The notes below the pieces were generated by a model. The model ran no database searches. It was not told the DNA's origin and saw nothing but the letters and a program-made list of their open reading frames with translations. Below, in pieces: positions 6,632-13,105 of a stretch of DNA of 23,356 nt. Source of the stretch: a virus. The stretch's first letter is position 1. Each line of letters begins with the position of its first letter. A program made the translations under genes and the position numbers. The stretch is from IMG/VR virus record IMGVR_UViG_3300037488_001080, positions 1 to 23,356 of that record. One strand, given 5' to 3'.

Positions 6632-8488
6632 ATGGGAAAAATTATTGGAATTGACTTAGGTACAACAAACTCTTGTGTAGCCGTTATGGAAGGGAATGAA
6701 CCGGTAGTTATAACAAATAACGAAGGTAAACGAACAACACCATCTGTTATCGGATTCATTAAAGATGGAGAAAGAAAGATTGGAGATCCGGCTAAACGAC
6801 AAGCGGTAACCAATCCTGAAAAAACCGTACATTCAATTAAACGATTTATGGGAACAAGTTTTAACGAATCTAAGGGTGAGGTAAAGAAAGTTCCTTATAA
6901 AGTTGTAAAGGGAGATGGTGGATCACCAAGAGTGGACATTGATAAACGACAGTATTCTCCACAAGAACTCTCGGCTATGGTTTTACAAAAAATGAAACAA
7001 ACTGCTGAGGATTATTTAGGTGAGACAGTTACTGAAGCGGTTATTACCGTACCGGCATATTTTAATGACGCTCAACGACAAGCGACTAAAGAGGCGGGTG
7101 AGATTGCGGGATTGGAAGTTAAACGTATTATCAACGAACCAACGGCAGCGGCATTGGCATATGGGTTAGATAAGATGTCTAAAGATATGGTAGTGGTTGT
7201 ATTTGACTGTGGTGGTGGTACACATGACGTTTCTATCCTTGAATTAGGTGATGGAGTATTTGAGGTATTATCTACCGATGGAGATACTCACTTAGGTGGT
7301 GATGACTTTGATCAGGTTATTATTGAATGGTTGGCAAATGAGTTCAAAGATGAGAATGGAATTGATGCTACCAAAGATCCAATGGCGTTACAACGTTTAC
7401 GAGAAGCGGCAGAAAAGGCAAAAGTTGAATTATCTTCAACCTCATCAACGGAAATTAATTTACCGTATTTGATGCCGGTAGATGGGATGCCAAAACACTT
7501 GGTTAGAACTTTATCAAAATCTAAATTTGAACAACTGGCAGATTCATTAATCAAACGAACTATTGAACCTTGTAAGACAGCATTGAAAAATGCTAAGATG
7601 GATGTGTCTGATGTTGATGAAATTATCTTAGTTGGAGGTACAACAAGAATTCCGGCGATCCAAGAAGCGGTTAAACAATTCTTTGGTAAGGAACCATCCA
7701 AAGGAGTTAACCCTGATGAGGTAGTTGCTTTAGGCGCGGCGATCCAAGGTGGTGTACTTGCTGGTGATGTTAAAGATGTCTTATTATTAGATGTGACACC
7801 ATTATCTTTAGGTATTGAAACTATGGGTGGGGTTATGACTAAATTGATTGATGCTAACACCACGATCCCAACTAAAAAATCTCAGGTGTTCTCAACGGCA
7901 GTAGATAATCAACCAACAGTTGAGATCCACGTACTTCAGGGAGAACGAGCAATGGCAAAAGATAATAAAACCATTGGTAAGTTCAATTTAGATGGTGTTC
8001 CACCAGCGATGAGAGGTGTTCCACAAATTGAGGTTACGTTTGATATTGATGCGAATGGTATTATTAATGTTTCCGCAATGGATAAAGGAACAAACAAACA
8101 ACAAACAATTCGTATTGAAGCGTCCTCAGGTTTATCAAAAGAAGAAATTGAGAAAATGAAACAAGAAGCTGAGTTAAATGCCGAACAGGATAAAAAACTC
8201 AGAGAAGATGCTGAAGTTCTAAACAGGGCTGATGGTACAATCTTCCAAACTGAGAAGTCAATCAAAGATTTGGAAGATAAGTTAACTGAAGAACAAAAGA
8301 GTGAACTTGATGGATTACTTGGAACGTTAAAAGAATCTTATGCAAAAAAAGACATTGAGAAGATTAATCAAGATATTGAAAATCTTAATAGTCAGTTCCA
8401 CCATATTAGTCAATCATTGTACGAACAAACTACAACTGAAGAAGGTAATGATGCTCCGTCTGATGTTGAATTTGAAGAAGTACTTTAA
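6632..8488 (+). CDS. dnaK: Chaperone DnaK (Hsp70), Bacteroidota type
   Basis: A full-length 618-aa Hsp70. The ATPase domain (1 to about 370) starts [16 protein letters not shown] and has [17 protein letters not shown] (140-156), [12 protein letters not shown] and an intact [10 protein letters not shown]. The linker [15 protein letters not shown] joins a complete substrate-binding domain ([27 protein letters not shown]) and a helical lid ending SDVEFEEVL. Sequence stretches such as [23 protein letters not shown] and [15 protein letters not shown] match what I recall of Bacteroidota DnaK, pointing to acquisition from a host lineage. In the phosphate-2 loop, the usual DLGGGTFD reads DCGGGTHD (192-199): C193 and H198 replace conserved residues, but T197 is kept. 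No DnaJ or GrpE gene is nearby, so host co-chaperones would be needed. It folds or refolds client proteins in the cytoplasm using ATP; it may serve virion assembly. Confidence 0.97.
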   Translation: MGKIIGIDLGTTNSCVAVMEGNEPVVITNNEGKRTTPSVIGFIKDGERKIGDPAKRQAVTNPEKTVHSIKRFMGTSFNESKGEVKKVPYKVVKGDGGSPRVDIDKRQYSPQELSAMVLQKMKQTAEDYLGETVTEAVITVPAYFNDAQRQATKEAGEIAGLEVKRIINEPTAAALAYGLDKMSKDMVVVVFDCGGGTHDVSILELGDGVFEVLSTDGDTHLGGDDFDQVIIEWLANEFKDENGIDATKDPMALQRLREAAEKAKVELSSTSSTEINLPYLMPVDGMPKHLVRTLSKSKFEQLADSLIKRTIEPCKTALKNAKMDVSDVDEIILVGGTTRIPAIQEAVKQFFGKEPSKGVNPDEVVALGAAIQGGVLAGDVKDVLLLDVTPLSLGIETMGGVMTKLIDANTTIPTKKSQVFSTAVDNQPTVEIHVLQGERAMAKDNKTIGKFNLDGVPPAMRGVPQIEVTFDIDANGIINVSAMDKGTNKQQTIRIEASSGLSKEEIEKMKQEAELNAEQDKKLREDAEVLNRADGTIFQTEKSIKDLEDKLTEEQKSELDGLLGTLKESYAKKDIEKINQDIENLNSQFHHISQSLYEQTTTEEGNDAPSDVEFEEVL

Positions 8489-8497
8489 AAAAGTTAT

Positions 8498-8526
8498 CGG
8501 GACCTCAAAAATAAATTGGGGTCCCG
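8498..8526 (+). terminator. Stable hairpin downstream of dnaK
   Basis: CGGGACCTCAA (8498-8508) pairs with TTGGGGTCCCG (8516-8526), an 11-bp stem with one G-T pair and a 7-nt loop. It starts 9 nt after the dnaK stop. It lacks a T tract, so it may be a Rho-assisted terminator or a 3'-end protector. Confidence 0.55.
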
Positions 8527-8577
8527 CTTGACTTAACGGTATTTATAAGTTATACTTTCATACACAAAATATTTATT

Positions 8578-9012
8578 ATGACAATTAAACAAGCCCTGAA
8601 ACAAAAGAATAAACTGATCAAACAGATTGGTGAGAACACCAAGTTGATGCAAGAATACAACTCAATAGAGGTTGGAAATGAAAGACCATATAGTTCAATT
8701 ATACTATTGGCTCAAATCACTGAAGGCACAAAAGAGTTGGCTAATTTGAAAACAAAAATCCATATTGCCAACACACCGGTATTGGAAGACATCTTTTTGA
8801 TGTCAGAGTTGAAATCCATTGCTCAATCACTTAAAAAAATGGATTGTACTGAAGGTAAATCAAATCGTGATCGTTACAGATTGGAAAGTGAGAGTGTTAA
8901 AACCTCAGAAATATCTTTGGTTAGACGAAATGAAACAATTAAAGAGTTGGAAACTCGTATTGAAGAAATCCAAGATCGTTTGGATGTATTCAACGCAACC
9001 ACTCAAATCTAA
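8578..9012 (+). CDS. Coiled-coil protein resembling the DIP1984/DUF6847 family
   Basis: A 144-aa, highly charged, largely helical protein. Residues 1-30 (KQALKQKNKLIKQIGENTKL) form one coil. The middle holds NLKTKIHIANTPVLEDIFLMSELK. A long C-terminal coil (IKELETRIEEIQDRLDVFNATTQI) ends the protein. This order, with 'N-x-x-T/A', then the LEDG-like and TT-x-I ending, resembles DIP1984-family proteins (about 150 aa; older database name septicolysin). They are of unknown function, and the toxin name is not evidence of toxicity. I rate the family link as moderate. The gene stands alone between the post-dnaK hairpin and a long non-coding stretch, with two TATTTAT-type elements upstream (8540-8547 and 8570-8577). 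Confidence 0.7.
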   Translation: MTIKQALKQKNKLIKQIGENTKLMQEYNSIEVGNERPYSSIILLAQITEGTKELANLKTKIHIANTPVLEDIFLMSELKSIAQSLKKMDCTEGKSNRDRYRLESESVKTSEISLVRRNETIKELETRIEEIQDRLDVFNATTQI

Positions 9013-9187
9013 TATAGTTTGTGGATAGGGTCAAAATGATATGTGTTCTATACTTGGCGACTGAATAGTCGGATAATTGATAGTGATAACGTAATGGTCC
9101 CAAACTCATTATTCAAATACTCAAAAGTCATTTGATTAAAATTTAAAACTCTTGTCTACATAATTTTAATTCTTGAAACAAACTATA
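9013..9187 (+). ncRNA. Candidate structured non-coding RNA closed by a 10-bp stem
   Basis: No open frame of note occupies the 259 bases between the genes ending at 9012 and starting at 9272. TATAGTTTGT (9013-9022) is exactly complementary to ACAAACTATA (9178-9187), a 10-bp stem closing a 155-nt region. Inside it are a CGACT/AGTCG hairpin with a GAAT tetraloop (9058-9071) and a TCAAAT/ATTTGA hairpin (9113-9135). GTTTG (9017-9021) could alternatively pair with CAAAC (9101-9105), so two exclusive folds are possible. A strong terminator follows at once. This may be a stand-alone small RNA, a 3'-UTR structure or a cis-regulatory leader. I see no tRNA features. The existence of the inverted repeat is certain; its function is inferred. 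Confidence 0.4.
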
Positions 9188-9188
9188 C

Positions 9189-9218
9189 GAAACCCTCACA
9201 GAAATGTGGGGGTTTATT
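9189..9218 (+). terminator. Terminator, copy 1 of a 27-bp duplicated hairpin
   Basis: AAACCCTCAC (9190-9199) pairs with GTGGGGGTTT (9206-9215), a 10-bp stem with one T-G pair and a 6-nt loop. Bases 9189-9215 are identical to 10711-10737. Here the T run is short (TTTATTATTTA). It closes the candidate RNA at 9013-9187. Confidence 0.7.
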
Positions 9219-9271
9219 ATTTAATTGTTAAGCATTTTCAATTTTAAATTTATCATCTATTTATTTAAAGT

Positions 9272-9985
9272 ATGGAGTTAAACAGATATCTAACAATAGT
9301 TATTCCCTGTAAAAATGAGAAAGATATAATCCTTAAAACTTTGGATTTATTAAACTATCAACAAGACATTAATGATGTTAAAGTAATAATTTGTGATGCG
9401 TCGGATGATGAAATTACTAGACCTGAACTTGAAAATAGAGTGGGTTTACAGAATGATATATTTGATTTACAGGTCATTAATGGTGGATTACCTGGGGTTG
9501 CCAGAAATATGGGATTTAAATATGTTAAAACACCTTATGTTTTATTCATGGATGCGGATGTATTCCTTCTTGACCCGAAAACAATTAAAAGATCATTTTT
9601 GAAAGCTCAACAAAAAGAACTTGATTTGGTTACCACTAAGTTCAGGAGTGATAATGGTAAATACAATTACATTTATAAAACATTTGATATACTACAAATG
9701 ATATCAAAATGGTCAACACCATTTTGTTTGGGTGGGTTTATGTTAGTTAAATCTAAAACTTTTAAAAAGTTAGGTGGGTTTGATGAAGAAATAAAAGTTG
9801 CGGAAGATTATCAGTTCTCAAAACAAATTAAACCAAGAAAATTCGGAAGAATAAATAATGTGGTTTTTACACCACCAAGAAGGTTTGAAAACAAAGGGTT
9901 GATCTATATGACAAAAATATTTTTAGGGTCATTCTTTAATCACAATAACAAATCTTATTTCACTAAAGATAAAAATTACTGGTAA
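9272..9985 (+). CDS. Family 2 glycosyltransferase
   Basis: A 237-aa GT-A fold enzyme. It opens LTIVIPCKNEKDII (7-20), the nucleotide-sugar binding strand. CDASDDE follows (41-47), then NGGLPGVARNMGFKYVKTPY (70-89) and the metal-binding DxD as MDADVF (93-98). An acceptor-side AEDYQFSKQ motif comes later. The protein ends soon after, with no membrane anchor, and is at the short end for the family. The sugar donor and acceptor cannot be read from sequence. It overlaps the next gene by one base (TAATG), so the two are translationally coupled. The pair lies between two copies of the same terminator. The upstream element TATTTATT (9258-9265) may drive it. In a phage, a role in modifying host or virion glycans is the natural inference. 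Confidence 0.88.
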   Translation: MELNRYLTIVIPCKNEKDIILKTLDLLNYQQDINDVKVIICDASDDEITRPELENRVGLQNDIFDLQVINGGLPGVARNMGFKYVKTPYVLFMDADVFLLDPKTIKRSFLKAQQKELDLVTTKFRSDNGKYNYIYKTFDILQMISKWSTPFCLGGFMLVKSKTFKKLGGFDEEIKVAEDYQFSKQIKPRKFGRINNVVFTPPRRFENKGLIYMTKIFLGSFFNHNNKSYFTKDKNYW

Positions 9986-10698
9986 TGAAAAAATGGAAAA
10001 CAGTGATCATGAGTGATCTACATTTAGGGGCTCGTCATTCACAAACAGAAAAAATATTAAAGTTTTTTGAAGAAAATGAAATGGAAACATTAATATTAAA
10101 TGGGGATATAATTGATGGATGGGCAATCAAAAGTGGGGGTAAATGGAGTAACGACTGTACAAAGATTATAAGAAAGATTATTAAAATATCTGAAGGAGAT
10201 ACTAAGGTAGTTTATGTTAGAGGTAATCATGATGACTTCTTAAAAGATTTTATACCCTTCAAATTAAATAATATTGAAATTATTAGGATGTATAATCATG
10301 TTGGTGTTGACGGTAGAAACTACTATTGTTTTCATGGTGATGTCTTGGATTTTGTGATAATGAAAGCGAGATGGTTAGCGGTTATTGGTGGATGGTCTTA
10401 TGATTTTGTTATCAAGATGAATACAATTTACAATAAAATAAGAAAGATGTTTAACCTCCAATACCATTCGTTGGCAAATGACATAAAACAATCTGTCAAA
10501 GGTGCAATTAATTTCGTGTCTGATTTTGAAACAGGAGCGAAAGGTCTAACCAAAGAAAAAGGATTTGACGTTGCGGTTTGTGGTCATATCCACCAACCAA
10601 AGTTAGAAATTGATTATATGAACTCAGGGGATTTTTGTGAAAATTCAACGTGTCTTGTTGAAGATAGGAAAGGTAAATGGAAAATATTAAGTGTATAA
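9985..10698 (+). CDS. LpxH-like metallophosphoesterase (UDP-2,3-diacylglucosamine diphosphatase family)
   Basis: A 237-aa calcineurin-like phosphoesterase with all metal motifs in order: SDLHLG (D11, H13), NGDIIDGW (D41), RGNHDDF (N81, H82), FHGDVLDF (H117) and CGHIHQPK (H201, H203). The HGD-x-x-D and GHIHxP arrangement, with a helical insert at about 125-180, is that of LpxH and related proteins. LpxH removes UMP from UDP-2,3-diacylglucosamine in lipid A synthesis. Many LpxH-like proteins in Bacteroidota have other or unknown substrates, so the exact reaction is not assured. It is coupled by TAATG to the glycosyltransferase upstream, suggesting that the two act on the same lipid- or nucleotide-linked sugar. 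A terminator follows. It is unrelated in subfamily to the edge-cut phosphoesterase at the left of the window. Confidence 0.85.
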   Translation: MKKWKTVIMSDLHLGARHSQTEKILKFFEENEMETLILNGDIIDGWAIKSGGKWSNDCTKIIRKIIKISEGDTKVVYVRGNHDDFLKDFIPFKLNNIEIIRMYNHVGVDGRNYYCFHGDVLDFVIMKARWLAVIGGWSYDFVIKMNTIYNKIRKMFNLQYHSLANDIKQSVKGAINFVSDFETGAKGLTKEKGFDVAVCGHIHQPKLEIDYMNSGDFCENSTCLVEDRKGKWKILSV

Positions 10699-10710
10699 CT
10701 AATGTTGATA

Positions 10711-10740
10711 GAAACCCTCACAGAAATGTGGGGGTTTTTT
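10711..10740 (+). terminator. Terminator, copy 2 of the 27-bp duplicated hairpin
   Basis: This has the same 10-bp stem and 6-nt loop as the copy at 9189 (stem arms 10712-10721 and 10728-10737), here followed by TTTTTT in total. It is a strong Rho-independent terminator 13 nt after the LpxH-like gene. Confidence 0.85.
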
Positions 10741-10774
10741 GACTATATGATTTTTATTTATTATTTTTACATAA

Positions 10775-11056
10775 ATGAACTCAAACAAGAAAATATTAAT
10801 TAAAAAGTTTCTTTCCTTACACTATAGTAATTTAGAGTATAGTCCTAAACGAATGATGTATTATAAGGAAGGTAATGTTTATTTTGAGTATCAACCAAAA
10901 GATGAAATAATATTTTTGAATTTTAAGTTAATGGTTGAACCAATGATAAGAACACTTGGAATTGATGATAAAGATCCTGTCATACTAACAGAAGTTTATA
11001 AAGTGATGGAAGAATGGTTTGAGGAGAAGTTTAATATAATAGGTGCAATAACATAA
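10775..11056 (+). CDS. Hypothetical protein, 93 aa
   Basis: The product begins MNSNKKILIKKFLSLHYSNLEYSP with a basic helix. A beta pair (MYYKEGNVYFEYQPKDEIIFLN) and a C-terminal helix (LTEVYKVMEEWFEEKF) follow. There are no cysteines, signal peptide or catalytic motif. It is the first gene after a strong terminator, preceded by TATTTATT (10755-10762), so it probably opens a new transcription unit running at least to 13643. The family is not recognised. It ends 3 nt before the HAD gene. Confidence 0.65.
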   Translation: MNSNKKILIKKFLSLHYSNLEYSPKRMMYYKEGNVYFEYQPKDEIIFLNFKLMVEPMIRTLGIDDKDPVILTEVYKVMEEWFEEKFNIIGAIT

Positions 11057-11059
11057 AGT

Positions 11060-11644
11060 ATGAAAGTATTATTTTTAGATAATGATGGTGTAATTTGTCT
11101 CTCTAATAATTGGGGTGGACGAACAAAGAAATGGGCGAAATATCGTTCTGAAAATCCTGAGTCCTCTCCAAATCTAAAAGAGGGTCCGGTGTCTGTACGA
11201 TTTGATGACTTTGACCAAAAGGCAATTAAAATCCTTAATGAGATTATTGAAGAGACGGGATGTGAAATTGTTGTAAGTTCCGATTGGAAGCTACACGCAA
11301 CTCTTGAAGAACTTGGAGAATACTATGAATTACATGGGATAAGTAAAAAACCAATTGCGTTAACACCAAATATACAAGATTGTAAAGTTCATGGTAATTT
11401 ATTTATATGGTCACCAAGATGGGATTTAGAACAAACACGAACTATTGAAATCAGACAATATCTTCAGGATCATCCTGAGGTTACACATTGGGTTTCTGTT
11501 GATGATTTAAATATGGGTAAAATTGGTGAGGATTGGAAAGATGTATGGGCGATAGATAATTTTGTTTTAACACCAAGATCAAATGAGGGAATTAAACAAA
11601 GTGGTGTTAAAGAAAAAATATTAAAGTTTTTGAAGGATGATTAA
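11060..11644 (+). CDS. HAD phosphatase of the Swiss Army Knife RNA-repair type
   Basis: A 194-aa HAD-fold protein. Motif I is FLDNDGVI (D7 nucleophile, D9 acid/base), motif II VVSSDWK (S73 or S74), and the acidic motif is VSVDDLNM (D148, D149), preceded by RTIEIRQYLQDHPEVTHW. This set matches the small HAD domain (HAD_SAK family) found fused to or beside RNA-end-healing and ligase domains in bacteria and phages. There it is predicted to remove phosphates from RNA ends. It lacks a kinase or ligase domain of its own, and the RNA ligase and cREC protein lie about 6-8 kb upstream, so an RNA-repair role is a reasonable inference. The last 8 bases overlap the start of a tiny gene (ATGATTAA). Confidence 0.82.
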   Translation: MKVLFLDNDGVICLSNNWGGRTKKWAKYRSENPESSPNLKEGPVSVRFDDFDQKAIKILNEIIEETGCEIVVSSDWKLHATLEELGEYYELHGISKKPIALTPNIQDCKVHGNLFIWSPRWDLEQTRTIEIRQYLQDHPEVTHWVSVDDLNMGKIGEDWKDVWAIDNFVLTPRSNEGIKQSGVKEKILKFLKDD

Positions 11645-11723
11645 AAGATACATTCAAAAGTTTATGTTATGGGTATCTTATAGATTCCCAAAAAAAAGAA
11701 GAAAAGATATATGGGAACTATGA
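11637..11723 (+). CDS. Tiny basic peptide gene, 28 aa
   Basis: The short frame from ATG 11637 to TGA 11721-11723 starts inside the last codons of the HAD gene. It ends in an ATGA overlap with the next gene, whose ATG is at 11720. It therefore fills a 75-nt gap with coupled junctions at both ends, which is strong circumstantial support for translation. The peptide runs MIKRYIQKFMLWVSYRF, then PKKRRKDIWEL. It has an aromatic, amphipathic N-terminal half and a KKRRK cluster, so membrane-surface or nucleic-acid binding is possible. It may also serve only to carry ribosomes to the next gene. It is too short for family assignment. Confidence 0.5.
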   Translation: MIKRYIQKFMLWVSYRFPKKRRKDIWEL

Positions 11724-12106
11724 CAAAAGAAGATATGGATGAGTATCTTGAGTCCATTGGAGGACTTGAGAGTGGATTTTTTACGGATAGACCACCAATT
11801 ACTGATAGTGGTTTTTTTAGTGTTGGTTTGGGCTGGTACCCAATCATTAAAGATTTAATAGAAGATCTAATTAAACTTGGTTGGGACAAACAATTGTGTC
11901 AGGCTAAAGAAAAGTTTGGTGGATTACGTTTCTATATTAATGCGGGGTCGGATGAAATACATAAAAGAATCCGACTTGCTGAAGATCAAAGTTATGAAAT
12001 CTGTGAGGTCTGTGGTGAAAAAGGAGAATTGAGAACAAATATAGGTTGGTATACAACATTATGTAATAAACATTATGAAGAACATAAATCAAATATTCAA
12101 AAATAA
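11720..12106 (+). CDS. Hypothetical protein with CxxC...CxxH zinc-like motif, 128 aa
   Basis: The start is placed at ATG 11720 (MTKEDMDEYLES...), which overlaps the stop of the tiny upstream gene as ATGA; an in-frame ATG at 11711 is the alternative. The family pattern is GWYPIIKDLIEDLIKLGWD (38-56), then KEKFGGLRFY (63-72). A helix follows (IHKRIRLAEDQS), then CEVCG (95-99) and WYTTLCNKHY (110-119). C95, C98, C115 and H118 probably hold a zinc ion. Proteins with this layout occur widely as unannotated small proteins in bacteria and phages; I know no function. The conserved KFGGLR block suggests a binding surface beyond the zinc site. Confidence 0.72.
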   Translation: MTKEDMDEYLESIGGLESGFFTDRPPITDSGFFSVGLGWYPIIKDLIEDLIKLGWDKQLCQAKEKFGGLRFYINAGSDEIHKRIRLAEDQSYEICEVCGEKGELRTNIGWYTTLCNKHYEEHKSNIQK

Positions 12107-12386
12107 TAGACACCTGATGGATGAACCTGAAGTTATGGAGTTGATAGAGTATTGTAGAGAATTGGAAGGAGACGTTATGGAAGTGGAGATCAATAGACAA
12201 TACGATAAAGAAGAGATCCTACATAACGTGGTTAAAGAAATCTATAGTAGTTGTCGGCAACTAATTAAAGATGAGGAAGATTCTGTTAGATTTGGTGAAA
12301 CTCCGAGAGTTGATTTTGAAAAATCTATCACTAACCTTAAAGAGTATATTGAGGATATAAATAGAACATACAAGTTTGGGTTATGA
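12075..12386 (+). CDS. Hypothetical acidic helical protein, about 103 aa
   Basis: The protein is mostly helical and acidic (MDEPEVMELIEYCRELEGDVMEVEI ... KEEILHNVVKEIYSSC). A C-terminal helix reads DFEKSITNLKEYIEDINRTY. The start at 12075 overlaps the previous gene by 32 nt; ATG 12117 would leave a 10-nt gap and give 89 aa, and either is possible. The end makes an ATGA overlap with the next gene at 12383, so these genes are coupled. There is no signal peptide or catalytic motif, and the family is unknown. Confidence 0.65.
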   Translation: MKNINQIFKNNRHLMDEPEVMELIEYCRELEGDVMEVEINRQYDKEEILHNVVKEIYSSCRQLIKDEEDSVRFGETPRVDFEKSITNLKEYIEDINRTYKFGL

Positions 12387-12700
12387 AAAAGATAAGATTA
12401 AGTGAAAATTGTTTTGGTCCTGATGTTGAAATTGATGATGAGTCATTATTTATACATGAGTATGATAACAGAAATCCTGAGATGATTAGTGATTTACAAG
12501 ATCAATTAATTGATAAATTAAAATCATTAAAAAACAATTTGGGAATGAGTGATTGGACTGAAATTACAATGATGGTTATTAATAGTGGTGATGAGTTTGA
12601 ATATGATGTGGATAACTCAAAAGAATACGAACCTTGCGATCAGTGTGGTAATTGGAACCATAATCACATATATATAAAAAAAGATAAAAATGATGAATAA
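12383..12700 (+). CDS. Hypothetical protein with C-terminal CxxC/HxH knuckle, 105 aa
   Basis: Starts in an ATGA overlap with the upstream gene. The body is acidic (DVEIDDESLFIHEYDNRNPE), with one clear amphipathic helix (ISDLQDQLIDKLKSLKNNL). The C-terminus holds CDQCGNWNHNHIY (89-101), where C89, C92 and histidines H98/H100 could bind a metal. It is preceded by a predicted beta segment (EITMMVINSGDEFEYDV). No family is recognised. It overlaps the next gene by 11 nt. It is one of three small zinc-knuckle-like proteins in this window. Confidence 0.65.
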   Translation: MKKIRLSENCFGPDVEIDDESLFIHEYDNRNPEMISDLQDQLIDKLKSLKNNLGMSDWTEITMMVINSGDEFEYDVDNSKEYEPCDQCGNWNHNHIYIKKDKNDE

Positions 12701-12992
12701 GATTATTATAATGGAAAAGGAACCGTACTTGGTTTCAGATGAAGAGATCCAATTAGGAGATGTTGCAATTGTAACGGTGGGTAATCAATACCCCTCAAAG
12801 GTTGTTTGCGAAAATGAAACGGTACTTTCCTTGATAAAGGATCCAAAGTTAAGTTTAACTAAGAGTTATAAGTTGGTTGGTGAACCTGATAAAGTAAAAT
12901 TACCTGAAGCCAGAATCAATACCATAATTGAGAATGGTGGTATATGTGATGTTATAATTGATGGTGCGGAACTTAAATTTACTACGGTATGA
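12690..12992 (+). CDS. Hypothetical beta-rich protein, up to 100 aa
   Basis: The reading frame begins with two adjacent ATG codons (12690, 12693) inside the end of the previous gene; ATG 12711 (MEKEPYLVSD...) is a third candidate. The protein has strand-turn-strand character: VSDEEIQLGDVAIVTVG, SKVVCENETVLSLI, YKLVGEPDKVKLPEAR. It then has ICDVIIDGAELKFTTV. This resembles small beta-barrel proteins, and the GDVAIVT segment is typical of such folds, but no function follows. It ends in an ATGA overlap with a tiny membrane-protein gene. Confidence 0.65.
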   Translation: MMNKIIIMEKEPYLVSDEEIQLGDVAIVTVGNQYPSKVVCENETVLSLIKDPKLSLTKSYKLVGEPDKVKLPEARINTIIENGGICDVIIDGAELKFTTV

Positions 12993-13105
12993 TGTTAATT
13001 GAAGGTATATTACATTTGGTTGGGATTGGTTTTTTACTTATTGTTATGCCAATATGTTGGATTATAAAAAACTATAAAAATAAAAAATATGGTCATAGAA
13101 ATTAA
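12989..13105 (+). CDS. Tiny single-span membrane protein, 38 aa
   Basis: The frame ATG 12989 to TAA 13103-13105 starts in an ATGA overlap with the previous gene and runs 17 nt into the next. The peptide has a hydrophobic stretch from residue 3 to 26 (LIEGILHLVGIGFLLIVM, then PICWII) and a basic tail (KNYKNKKYGHRN). This is a clear transmembrane segment with positive charges predicted on the cytoplasmic side. The coupled junction and the coherent hydrophobic profile argue that it is real. Small phage membrane peptides of this kind include superinfection-exclusion and lysis-control factors, but nothing here decides between roles. Confidence 0.55.
   Translation: MMLIEGILHLVGIGFLLIVMPICWIIKNYKNKKYGHRN

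Noticed and set aside
7312-7863. 183-aa open frame on the minus strand inside dnaK
   Set aside because: It lies wholly within a well-supported gene, antisense to it, and its sequence is a low-information Ser/Thr/Pro-rich shadow of dnaK codons.
9013-9187. tRNA or tmRNA in the non-coding stretch
   Set aside because: No T-arm GTTCRA box, no anticodon arm of the right size and no acceptor stem; only long-range pairing is seen.
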